A DNA stretch of 5,169 nucleotides from Candidatus Acetothermia bacterium JdFR-50 (GTDB lineage: Bacteria > Bipolaricaulota > Bipolaricaulia > Bipolaricaulales > Bipolaricaulaceae): assembly GCA_002010365.1 (NCBI GenBank), contig MTNL01000168.1, positions 1 through 5,169 on the forward strand, read 5' to 3'. The notes under the pieces are model-generated. The model was given only the letters and a program-made list of their open reading frames with translations. It did not search any database and was not told the DNA's origin. A program made the position numbers and the translations under genes. Numbering within the stretch: position 1 is the stretch's first letter; each line of letters opens with the position of its first letter. Positions 1 through 5,169 of the stretch are shown piece by piece.

Positions 1-76
1 CCTCGGCATCCGGCTCCATGAGACACGTTCCCCCGGTGAGGATGAGCCTCACCCGGGGTTTTCCACGGCCTCCCAT
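1..76 (-). CDS. Asparaginase-like amidohydrolase, N-terminal fragment (gene runs off the left edge)
   Basis: Only the first 25 codons are inside the window. The frame opens with ATG at 76-74, which shares one base with the TAA stop of the creatininase-family gene (TAATG), so translation is probably coupled to it; no good Shine-Dalgarno site is visible. The peptide starts MGGRGKPRVRLILTGGT and continues CLMEPDAE. A short beta strand (VRLIL) followed by TGGT and then an acidic/Pro patch is the N-terminal pattern of the L-asparaginase / glutaminase / GatD family. In that family the second Thr of TGGT, here residue 17, is the nucleophile. The usual Ile after TGGT is Cys here. Members hydrolyse side-chain amides to acid plus ammonia. 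The call rests on about ten residues, so another nucleotide- or phosphate-binding fold with a similar loop is possible. The operon context (amide-type importer, creatininase relative) fits an amidohydrolase. Confidence 0.5.
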   Translation of the reverse strand, partial: MGGRGKPRVRLILTGGTCLMEPDAE

Positions 77-831
77 TATTCGCTGAGCTCGTACTTCCAG
101 CCCCTGGCGTCCATGGAGCGGATGAACTCCACGATGTGGTCCACCAAGACCTCCACCATCTTCCGACCCTTCTCCTGGGTCGCCTTGGTGGGGTCGCCGC
201 TGGCGCCGTAAGGAGTGAGCTCGTGGAACAGCCACTTTATCTGGACCTCCTCCGGCAGCCCCTCGGGAACCCTTCCCTTGGCGTGCTCCATCTCCACCAG
301 CTCCGGGAACAGGGCCAGCATAATGGAGGTTTCTCCCTCACCGCCGTGGCCGAGTCCGTTCCATACCTCGAAGGTATCCGGCGGGAGGAGCTTCCCCGCC
401 GTGATCCACCACGCCTCCAGGACCGCGATCTTGGCCTGCGGATGCTCGACCTTGACCTCCCGGGCCGCGATCTCTATGGGGGCGATGTTGCCGTCGTGGC
501 CGTTGAGGATGAAGATCCTCTCGATCCCGTGTTTGAGGAGCGAACGGAGTACGTCCTTCAACAACGCCACCAAGGTCTCCGAGCGCAGGGAGATGGTGAG
601 GGGGAAGTGGGCGTAATGCTCGCTCATCCCGTAGGTAATCGGTGGCAACACCAAAAGGCCTGATACCCGCTCCGCCACCCTCACGGCGAGCTCGTAGGAC
701 ACCAAAGTGTCCGTGCCGAAGGGCAGGTGATCGCCGTGGTTTTCCGCCGAGCCCACGGCGAGGATGGCCTTGTCGAACTTCCCTTCCCGGTATTTGCGGC
801 CGGTGAGCCGTTCCATGCGGAACTCCTGCAT
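76..831 (-). CDS. Creatininase-family metal-dependent amidohydrolase
   Basis: A 251-residue cytoplasmic protein, close to the usual family length of about 240-260. Visible motifs in order are GSAENHGDHLP followed by TD (Glu30, His32, Asp41), NGHDGN (His112) and GHGGEGETS (His162, Glu167). In creatininase the Glu/His/Asp trio and the His of the NGH motif bind the two metal ions, and the His...Glu pair of the last motif has the same spacing of five residues. Many homologues read NGHGGN, and creatininase itself has NGHYEN; here it is NGHDGN. The family covers creatininase, FAPy deformylase (ArfB), the mycofactocin peptidase MftE and inosose-lactone hydrolases, so the substrate cannot be read from the motifs. 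A C-N bond in a cyclic or linear amide is likely. The start at 831 is chosen because AAAGGAGGT lies 6 bases upstream; an upstream ATG at 864 would add 11 residues inside livM and has no such site. It lies 4 bases after livM and overlaps the asparaginase-like start by one base. Confidence 0.88.
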   Translation of the reverse strand: MQEFRMERLTGRKYREGKFDKAILAVGSAENHGDHLPFGTDTLVSYELAVRVAERVSGLLVLPPITYGMSEHYAHFPLTISLRSETLVALLKDVLRSLLKHGIERIFILNGHDGNIAPIEIAAREVKVEHPQAKIAVLEAWWITAGKLLPPDTFEVWNGLGHGGEGETSIMLALFPELVEMEHAKGRVPEGLPEEVQIKWLFHELTPYGASGDPTKATQEKGRKMVEVLVDHIVEFIRSMDARGWKYELSE

Positions 832-835
832 CCCG

Positions 836-1855
836 CTACCTCCTTTCTCCCTTCCTGGCCACAAGAAACCGAAGAGGATTGACCCCTCCCGCGATCCCCT
901 CCGGCCTCCAGAGCATCACCCCGATGAGCATCAGGGCGTAGACGATCTCCACCAACCCGTAAATCCCGAGTCCCTCCTCCACGGGTTTGAGCACGTACTT
1001 CAGGGCCACCACGATGGCCGCCCCCACCGTCGGACCAAGGAGGGTTCCGGCCCCGCCGATGATGAGCATGATGACGATGTGGAAGGTCATGTAGAAGGAG
1101 AACTCATAGGGGCGGATGGACCGGGCGAAGTGGGCGTATAGGCCGCCCGCGATCCCGGCGAAGAAAGCCCCGATCACGAACGAAAGCAGTTTGTAGCGCA
1201 TGGGATGGATACCCTGGGCCTGGGCAGCGGTCTCCGATTCCCGGATGGCCAGCATCGCCCGGCCGTAAGAGGAGTTGAGCAGGCGCCAGATTACGTAGAT
1301 GGTCACCACCAGCCAGGCGTACACCCACCAGATGTCGGTGTAGCGGGGGATGGCCTGGATTCCGGCTGCCCCCCGGGTGAGGTCCTTGAGTCCCTTGGCA
1401 AGGGTGGTGATGATCACCATGAACCCCAGGGAGGCCACGGAAAGGTAGTGCCCCCGCAGCCGCAGGACCGGTGCTCCCACCAAAAGCGCCGCCACCGCCG
1501 CCACCAGCCCCCCCACGATGAGGGCGGGGAGGAAGGGCCACTGGTAATCCGGGCCGCCCAGGAAATGGGGGAGCAGGGGGAGGTTGTAGGCGATGCGCAG
1601 CCGGACCGGAAACGTGAGCAGGGTGGCCACATAGGCCCCCACCGCCATGAACCCCGCGTGTCCCAGGGAGAAGAGGCCGGTGTAGCCGTTGGTGAGGTTG
1701 AGGCTGGTGGTGGCCACGCTGTAGATCCCGATCAAGATAATCACGTGCAGAACGTAGCGATTCAGGGTGGAATTGGCGACGAAGAGGACGAGGAAGAGCA
1801 GCCCCACGCCGATGAGGAACTTGACGCCCCCGGGGAGGGAAGTCCACCGCCGCAT
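836..1855 (-). CDS. livM: Branched-chain amino acid / amide ABC transporter permease, LivM-type
   Basis: An inner-membrane permease of the HAAT importer family, about 339 residues; it pairs with the LivH-type subunit to form the pore. It has about eight or more hydrophobic segments, beginning at residues 14-30 and 36-54. Family landmarks (counted from the GTG at 1858) are NLTNGYTGLFSLGHAGFMAVGA around 54-75, LRLRGHYLSVASLGF around 132-146, the cytoplasmic loop AIRESETAAQAQGI around 204-217 that contacts the ATPases, GGAGTLLGPTVGA around 268-280, and a C-terminal RPEGIAGG. The frame can open at GTG 1858 (overlapping the livH stop as GTGA) or at the next codon, ATG 1855 (TGATG). AAAGGAGG at 1863-1870 sits 4 bases from the GTG but 7 from the ATG, the same spacing as in the next gene, so ATG 1855 is preferred. 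The substrate is not fixed by the permease. No frameshift or missing block is seen. Confidence 0.93.
   Translation of the reverse strand: MRRWTSLPGGVKFLIGVGLLFLVLFVANSTLNRYVLHVIILIGIYSVATTSLNLTNGYTGLFSLGHAGFMAVGAYVATLLTFPVRLRIAYNLPLLPHFLGGPDYQWPFLPALIVGGLVAAVAALLVGAPVLRLRGHYLSVASLGFMVIITTLAKGLKDLTRGAAGIQAIPRYTDIWWVYAWLVVTIYVIWRLLNSSYGRAMLAIRESETAAQAQGIHPMRYKLLSFVIGAFFAGIAGGLYAHFARSIRPYEFSFYMTFHIVIMLIIGGAGTLLGPTVGAAIVVALKYVLKPVEEGLGIYGLVEIVYALMLIGVMLWRPEGIAGGVNPLRFLVARKGERR
838..846 (-). promoter_or_regulatory. Shine-Dalgarno site deciding the creatininase-family start
   Basis: Reads AAAGGAGGT on the minus strand, a near-perfect match to the anti-Shine-Dalgarno sequence, with 7 bases between GGAGG and the ATG at 831. 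It overlaps the TAG stop of livM, so a ribosome finishing livM ends on the site. This supports the start at 831 over the ATG at 864. Confidence 0.85.
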
Positions 1856-2748
1856 CACACCGCCTCCTTTCGGCCCATGATCCCCGTGGGCTTAAAAAGC
1901 AACACCAAGATCAAGAGGGTGAAGACGATAGCATCCCGGTATTCGGCGAACCCGGGGGGAAGGAACCCCACCGCCAGGGTCTCCACCAAACCCAGGACGA
2001 AGCCCCCGATCATGGCGCCGGGAATGCTTCCAATGCCCCCGATCACGATGGCCACGAAGGCCTTCACTCCGGCCATGAACCCCATGTCGTAGGCGATCTG
2101 TCCGTATTTGGCGCCCCACATGAACCCGGTGACGGCCGCCACCGCGGAACCGAGCACGAAGGCCACCGCCACCACGTGGTTAACGTTGATCCCCACGAGC
2201 TGCGCCGCCTCCACGCTTTCGGCGGTGGCGCGCATGGCGATCCCGAGCTTGGTACGTTTGACGAACACGGCGAAGGCAACCATGATCAGGACGGAAACGA
2301 TTACGATGAAGATGTCCACGGTGCGGAAAGCTACACCGCTCACGTTGTGGAGCTGAGTGAGGAAAGCTGGGGGACGGAAGGCGTAGGGTTGGGGTGTGGC
2401 CAAAAGCTTTATGAAGTTCTCCAACAGGATGTAGATCCCCAGGGAGGTAATGAGGAGGGAGACCTCCGGGCCGCCGCGGAGCTTCCGGTAACCCACGAGG
2501 TCCAACAGAAGCCCCATGACCCCGCCTACCAAAAGCGCCGCGGCCAGGGCCAAGGAGAAGGGCCATCCCAGGGCCACGAAGATCCCGAAGAAGGTGAAGG
2601 CCCCCACCGTGACCAGGGCCCCGTGGGCGAAGTTGATGAGGCGGAGGATCCCATAGACCACCGTCATCCCCAGGGCCAGGAGCGCGTACATGCTCCCGAG
2701 GACGACCCCGTTCAAGAGCTGTTGTGCTACGTAAGTTCCGGTGAACAT
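1855..2748 (-). CDS. livH: Branched-chain amino acid / amide ABC transporter permease, LivH-type
   Basis: A 297-residue inner-membrane permease, normal length for LivH. The N-terminus MFTGTYVAQQLLNGVVLGSM followed by GMTVVYGILRLINFAHG (residues 27-43) is diagnostic for the family. Other landmarks are SLLITSLGIYILLEN (97-111), the ATPase-contact loop LGIAMRATAESVEAAQLVGIN (168-188), GGIGSIPGAMIGG (237-249) and the C-terminal FKPTGIMG (285-292). Hydrophobic stretches give about eight membrane segments. It forms the translocation pore with the LivM-type subunit. Its ATG follows the livF stop by 3 bases, with only a weak GGTGAGGG-type ribosome site, and its TGA stop overlaps the livM start, so translational coupling on both sides is likely. 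No unusual features were seen. The family also serves urea and short-chain amide importers, so the symbol marks homology rather than proven leucine transport. Confidence 0.94.
   Translation of the reverse strand: MFTGTYVAQQLLNGVVLGSMYALLALGMTVVYGILRLINFAHGALVTVGAFTFFGIFVALGWPFSLALAAALLVGGVMGLLLDLVGYRKLRGGPEVSLLITSLGIYILLENFIKLLATPQPYAFRPPAFLTQLHNVSGVAFRTVDIFIVIVSVLIMVAFAVFVKRTKLGIAMRATAESVEAAQLVGINVNHVVAVAFVLGSAVAAVTGFMWGAKYGQIAYDMGFMAGVKAFVAIVIGGIGSIPGAMIGGFVLGLVETLAVGFLPPGFAEYRDAIVFTLLILVLLFKPTGIMGRKEAV
1863..1870 (-). promoter_or_regulatory. Shine-Dalgarno site for livM
   Basis: Reads AAAGGAGG on the minus strand, inside the last codons of livH. There are 7 bases to ATG 1855 and 4 to GTG 1858; the longer spacing is nearer the optimum and favours the ATG. 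The strong site means livM need not rely only on re-initiation after livH. Confidence 0.8.
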
Positions 2749-2751
2749 CCC

Positions 2752-3459
2752 TCACCCGCCCAGGTAGGCTCGCTTGATGTCCTCGTCCCTCATCACTTCC
2801 TGGGGGACGCCCTCCATCTTCAACCGCCCCGCCTCCATTACGTACATGTAATTGGCCACGTGCATGGCCATATTTACGTTCTGCTCCACGAGGAAGATCG
2901 TTATGCTCGCATCCCGGATCCTCTCGATCACTTGGTAGATCTCGCGCACCACAAGGGGAGCAAGCCCCAGGGACGGCTCGTCCAAAAGGAGGAGCTTGGG
3001 CCGCGCCATAAGTGCCCTCCCGAAGGCGAGCATCTGCTGCTCACCTCCGCTCATGGTGCCCGCCACCTGGTGCATGCGCTCCCGCAGGATGGGGAAGAGG
3101 CTGTAAATCCACTCCAGATCCTTTTTGACCTCTTGGTCCCGCCGGTGATAAGCCCCCAAAAGGAGGTTCTCCCGCACGGACAAGGTGCTGAAGATCTGTC
3201 TTCCCTCCGGCACCAGCGCGATGCCCATCCTCACCCGTCGGTCGGCGCCCAAGCGGGTGATATCTCGGTCCCGGAAGAGGATCCGTCCCGAGCGGGGCCG
3301 GAGGACCCCAGCGATGGCCTTGAGAGTGGTGCTCTTTCCCGCCCCGTTCGCCCCCACCAATGCTACGACCCGGCCCTCGTCCACCGTTAAGGAAAGGTCC
3401 ATCAGTGCAGGTATCACGCCGTAATAGACATGTATGCGTTCCACCTCAAGCAACGGCAT
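2752..3459 (-). CDS. livF: Branched-chain amino acid / amide ABC transporter ATPase, LivF-type
   Basis: A 235-residue nucleotide-binding subunit, the usual LivF length. It hydrolyses ATP at the cytoplasmic face to drive import and forms a heterodimer with the LivG-type subunit. Motifs are Walker A GANGAGKST (36-44), the LivF-specific Q-loop region VPEGRQIFSTLSVRENL (83-99), ABC signature MSGGEQQ (136-142), Walker B LLLLDEP (156-162), D-loop SLGLAP (163-168) and VEQN (191-194), in which Gln replaces the switch His, as is normal for LivF. All catalytic elements are intact. It begins inside the 3' end of livG with a 14-base overlap, and the G-rich GGGGGTGGAGG just before the ATG is the likely ribosome site. 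This LivF-type half and the neighbouring LivG-type half supply one ATPase each, as in E. coli LivFG. Confidence 0.95.
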   Translation of the reverse strand: MPLLEVERIHVYYGVIPALMDLSLTVDEGRVVALVGANGAGKSTTLKAIAGVLRPRSGRILFRDRDITRLGADRRVRMGIALVPEGRQIFSTLSVRENLLLGAYHRRDQEVKKDLEWIYSLFPILRERMHQVAGTMSGGEQQMLAFGRALMARPKLLLLDEPSLGLAPLVVREIYQVIERIRDASITIFLVEQNVNMAMHVANYMYVMEAGRLKMEGVPQEVMRDEDIKRAYLGG

Positions 3460-4228
3460 CCTCCACCCCCAGGTAAGCCTCGATCACCTTGGGGTCGTTG
3501 CGCACCTCCTCGGGCGTCCCCTCGGAGATCAACACCCCGTGGTCCAGCACCTGGATCCGCTCGGCCAATCCCATGATGAAGGGCATCCGATGCTCCACCA
3601 CCACCAGGGTGAGGGAAAAACGCGCTTTCATCTGGCGGATGAGCTGGGCAAGCTCCTCGGCTTCCCGGGGGTTCATGCCGCAGGATGGCTCGTCCAAAAG
3701 CAGCAAGCGGGGCTCAGTAGCAAGTGCACACGCGATGTCCAGTTTACGCTGGAGCCCATAGGGCAGGGTGCCGACTCGGACGTTCCGATAGCGGGTCAGG
3801 CCGAATAGCTCGAGGAACTCCCCCACCCGATCCCGTACCTCTCGCTCCTGACGCCGGTAAAGGGGGAGTCCCGTCAGGGCGGAGAAGAGCCCATAGCGGG
3901 TATGTTTGTGATGAGCGATCTCGAGGTTCATCTGCACCGTAAGGGCCCGGTAAAGTTGCAGGATCTGGAAGGTGCGGGCGATCCCGAGGTGCGCGATCCG
4001 ATCAGGGCGCCAGCCGGTGATATCGGTGCCCGCGAAGACGATCCGTCCCCCGCTGGGCTTCAGAAACCCGGTGATCAAGTTGAAGATGGTGGTCTTCCCG
4101 GCCCCGTTGGGGCCGATGAGGCCGTATATCACCCCTTCCGGCAGGGCGAGGCGATAGTCCCGCACCGCCCAGAGCCCACCGAAGGCCTTGCTCAACCCCT
4201 CGATCTGCAGCAGCGGTCCTCCGTCCAT
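3446..4228 (-). CDS. livG: Branched-chain amino acid / amide ABC transporter ATPase, LivG-type
   Basis: A 260-residue nucleotide-binding subunit. Motifs are Walker A GPNGAGKTT (39-47), Q-loop ARTFQ (84-88), signature region LPYGLQRKLDIA (155-166), Walker B LLLLDEP (175-181), D-loop SCGMNP (182-187), switch His in VEHRM (His213), and the LivG C-terminal tail with DPKVIEAYLG (245-254). It is paired with the LivF-type ATPase. The signature reads LPYG where LivG proteins usually read LSYG, and the D-loop has SCGMNP where AAGLNP is common; both are mild departures, and the Walker motifs and His are intact. The ATG at 4228 is the only reasonable start, since an in-frame TAA lies upstream and the N-terminus PLLQIEGLSKAFGG aligns with family members. 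No Shine-Dalgarno site precedes it: the region holds the U-tract of the upstream terminator. Its TGA stop lies inside livF. Confidence 0.94.
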   Translation of the reverse strand: MDGGPLLQIEGLSKAFGGLWAVRDYRLALPEGVIYGLIGPNGAGKTTIFNLITGFLKPSGGRIVFAGTDITGWRPDRIAHLGIARTFQILQLYRALTVQMNLEIAHHKHTRYGLFSALTGLPLYRRQEREVRDRVGEFLELFGLTRYRNVRVGTLPYGLQRKLDIACALATEPRLLLLDEPSCGMNPREAEELAQLIRQMKARFSLTLVVVEHRMPFIMGLAERIQVLDHGVLISEGTPEEVRNDPKVIEAYLGVEDAVA

Positions 4229-4232
4229 GGGT

Positions 4233-4275
4233 GAAGAATAAAGGGGAGGCCCCTTTTACTACGTGGGGCCTCCCC
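4233..4275 (-). terminator. Rho-independent terminator / attenuator between the binding-protein gene and livG
   Basis: Minus-strand arms are GGGGAGGCCCC (4275-4265) and GGGGCCTCCCC (4253-4243), an 11-base perfect stem with an 11-base A-rich loop, followed by TTTATTCTT (4242-4234). The T-run is on the minus-strand side only, so it acts on leftward transcription. It begins 10 bases after the binding-protein stop and ends 5 bases before the livG ATG. Since the importer genes follow in the same direction with no convincing promoter in the 57-base gap, it is best read as a partial terminator giving more receptor than transporter mRNA. Confidence 0.85.
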
Positions 4276-4285
4276 GGGGCACTCC

Positions 4286-5169
4286 TTACTTGGCGATCTC
4301 CGGGGGCGGGAGGTATTCGGGCGCGAAGGTGGCCAAGGTCCGGAACTTCCCGCCGAGCACGATCAGGATGGCCACCGACTTGTCCGGGACCTTGCTGCCC
4401 TCGGGATAGGTGAGGGTACCGGTGACGCCGGGGAAGGCCTTGATCTGGGAGAGGCCCTTCTCAATGGCGGCGGGATCGGCGGAGCCGGCCACTTTGATGG
4501 CCTCGGCGAGGAGCATCATGGCGTCGTATCCCAAAGCGGCGAAGGCGTTCTCGGGCCGGCGCCCGAACTTCTCAGTGTAGGCAGCCACGAACTCCTGGAC
4601 CTTCGGGTCGGGGCTATCCAGGGACACGTGGGTGGCGAAAAGCACCCCCTCGGCGTAGAGGCCACCGACCTCGACGAGGAGCGGAGTATCGAAGCCGTCC
4701 TCGCCCAAGATGGGCAGGATCACTCCGCCCTCGCGGAGCTGCTTCACGATGAGACCAACGTTGCCGGGGATGGCGCTGGGATAGACGCAGTCCACCTTGC
4801 CCTCGTCCTGGTAGGCCTTGAGCCGGGAAACCAACGCGGAGAAATCGGTCCAGTTGGTCTCGAAGTAATCCTCGTAGACCACCTCACCGCCCAGGTGCTT
4901 CCAGGCGTCCTCGAAGTAGGTGCTCACGGCAACACAGAAGTCGCAGGCAGTATCCACCCAAACAGCTACCTTGCGCAGGCCGAGGACTTTGTAGGCGTAC
5001 TCGGCCATGGCCGCGGCCTGAGCGTTATCGCCGAAACAGGCCAGCCACGCGCCGGTGCGTTCCGGGATCCGGGGGTGGGTGGCACCGGGGGTGATGAAGG
5101 GAATCCCGTACTCGGCAGCGATGGGGGCGCCGGTCAACACCCAGTGGGTATCACAGTAGCCCAGGATGG
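4286..5169 (-). CDS. ABC transporter substrate-binding protein, Leu/Ile/Val-binding (LivJ-like) family, 5'-truncated by window edge
   Basis: The frame is open to the right edge, so the signal peptide and roughly the first hundred residues are missing; 293 residues are visible. The GTG at 5140 is internal: upstream codons read ILGYCDTHW directly into VLTGAPIAAEYGIPF, a continuous type I periplasmic-binding-protein fold. Family landmarks (fragment numbering) are PIAAEYGIPFITPGATHP (15-32), the domain-2 strand KVAVWVD (66-72), FSALVSRLKA (109-118), PILGEDGFDTP (152-162), AEGVLFATHVS (172-182) and NAFAALGYDAMMLLAEAI (207-224). It would bind solute outside the cytoplasmic membrane and deliver it to the LivHMGF-like core. 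Thr30 matches the LivJ ligand Thr102, but the Ser at LivJ 79 appears to be Asp6 here, so the ligand may not be a branched-chain amino acid. Five cysteines (5, 44, 75, 78, 127) are unusual for this family. Ends with TAA just before a strong terminator. Confidence 0.92.
   Translation of the reverse strand, partial: ILGYCDTHWVLTGAPIAAEYGIPFITPGATHPRIPERTGAWLACFGDNAQAAAMAEYAYKVLGLRKVAVWVDTACDFCVAVSTYFEDAWKHLGGEVVYEDYFETNWTDFSALVSRLKAYQDEGKVDCVYPSAIPGNVGLIVKQLREGGVILPILGEDGFDTPLLVEVGGLYAEGVLFATHVSLDSPDPKVQEFVAAYTEKFGRRPENAFAALGYDAMMLLAEAIKVAGSADPAAIEKGLSQIKAFPGVTGTLTYPEGSKVPDKSVAILIVLGGKFRTLATFAPEYLPPPEIAK

Noticed and set aside
136..663. Overlapping plus-strand frames opposite the creatininase-family gene
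   Set aside because: The minus-strand frame carries all the catalytic motifs in order; the plus-strand frames show none and are shadows.
831..864. The longer start (ATG at 864) for the creatininase-family protein
   Set aside because: It would add 11 residues inside livM with no ribosome site, whereas AAAGGAGGT is ideally placed for ATG 831.
1205..2092. A 295-codon plus-strand open frame opposite livM and livH
   Set aside because: Low-complexity, strongly hydrophilic translation opposite clear permease genes, with no recognisable motif.
2749..2751. A frameshift or break between livF and livH
   Set aside because: The 3-base gap separates two complete, full-length proteins with intact termini; it is an ordinary operon junction.
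2176..3390. A 404-codon open frame on the plus strand opposite livF and livH
   Set aside because: Its protein is rich in His, Pro, Asp and Glu with no domain, and lies antisense to two textbook transporter genes. It is a by-product of G/C-rich third codon positions.
4235..4240. TATTCT just upstream of livG as a -10 box for a leaderless livG transcript
   Set aside because: It lies within the terminator U-tract, and the hexamers 16-18 bases upstream (such as CGTAGT) do not resemble a -35 box. Not supported as a promoter.
5138..5140. GTG as the start of the substrate-binding protein
   Set aside because: The frame continues to the window edge and the residues before it (ILGYCDTHW) fit the family fold, so the gene is cut by the window rather than starting here or being a pseudogene.

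Overview
The window is one block of minus-strand genes from a GC-rich bacterium. Read in the direction of transcription (right to left), it holds: the 3' part of a periplasmic or surface substrate-binding protein gene, a strong hairpin terminator, two ABC ATPases (LivG-like then LivF-like), two permeases (LivH-like then LivM-like), a creatininase-family metal-dependent amidohydrolase, and the first 25 codons of what looks like an asparaginase-type amidohydrolase. Every substantial stretch is accounted for. The only gap longer than a few bases is the 57-base terminator region at 4229-4285.

The host cannot be named from the sequence. Perfect AAAGGAGG-type Shine-Dalgarno sites and a rho-independent terminator point to a bacterium. 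The high GC content and strong G/C preference at third codon positions explain the many long antisense open frames, which are shadows. The tight packing (overlaps of 14 and 1 bases, gaps of 3 and 4 bases) would suit a compact genome such as a thermophile or a deep-branching lineage, but that is a guess.

Layout and logic: 4286-5169 is the solute receptor, cut by the window edge. 3446-4228 and 2752-3459 are the nucleotide-binding subunits, and 1855-2748 and 836-1855 are the membrane subunits. Together they form a complete HAAT-type (hydrophobic amino acid and amide uptake) importer core. Downstream, 76-831 and the frame starting at 76 are two unrelated hydrolase families that both act on C-N amide-type bonds. 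The simplest reading is an uptake-and-hydrolysis operon for an amide- or lactam-like nitrogen compound rather than a plain leucine/isoleucine/valine importer. The binding protein supports this, because its visible ligand-site positions differ from E. coli LivJ. The terminator between the receptor gene and livG probably sets a high receptor-to-transporter ratio by letting only part of the transcription through.

No mobile element, tRNA, rRNA, CRISPR array or integration signature was seen. Nothing here is a clearly new system. The points most worth following are the paired amidohydrolases, the altered receptor pocket, and the terminator set directly against a livG start that lacks a Shine-Dalgarno site.
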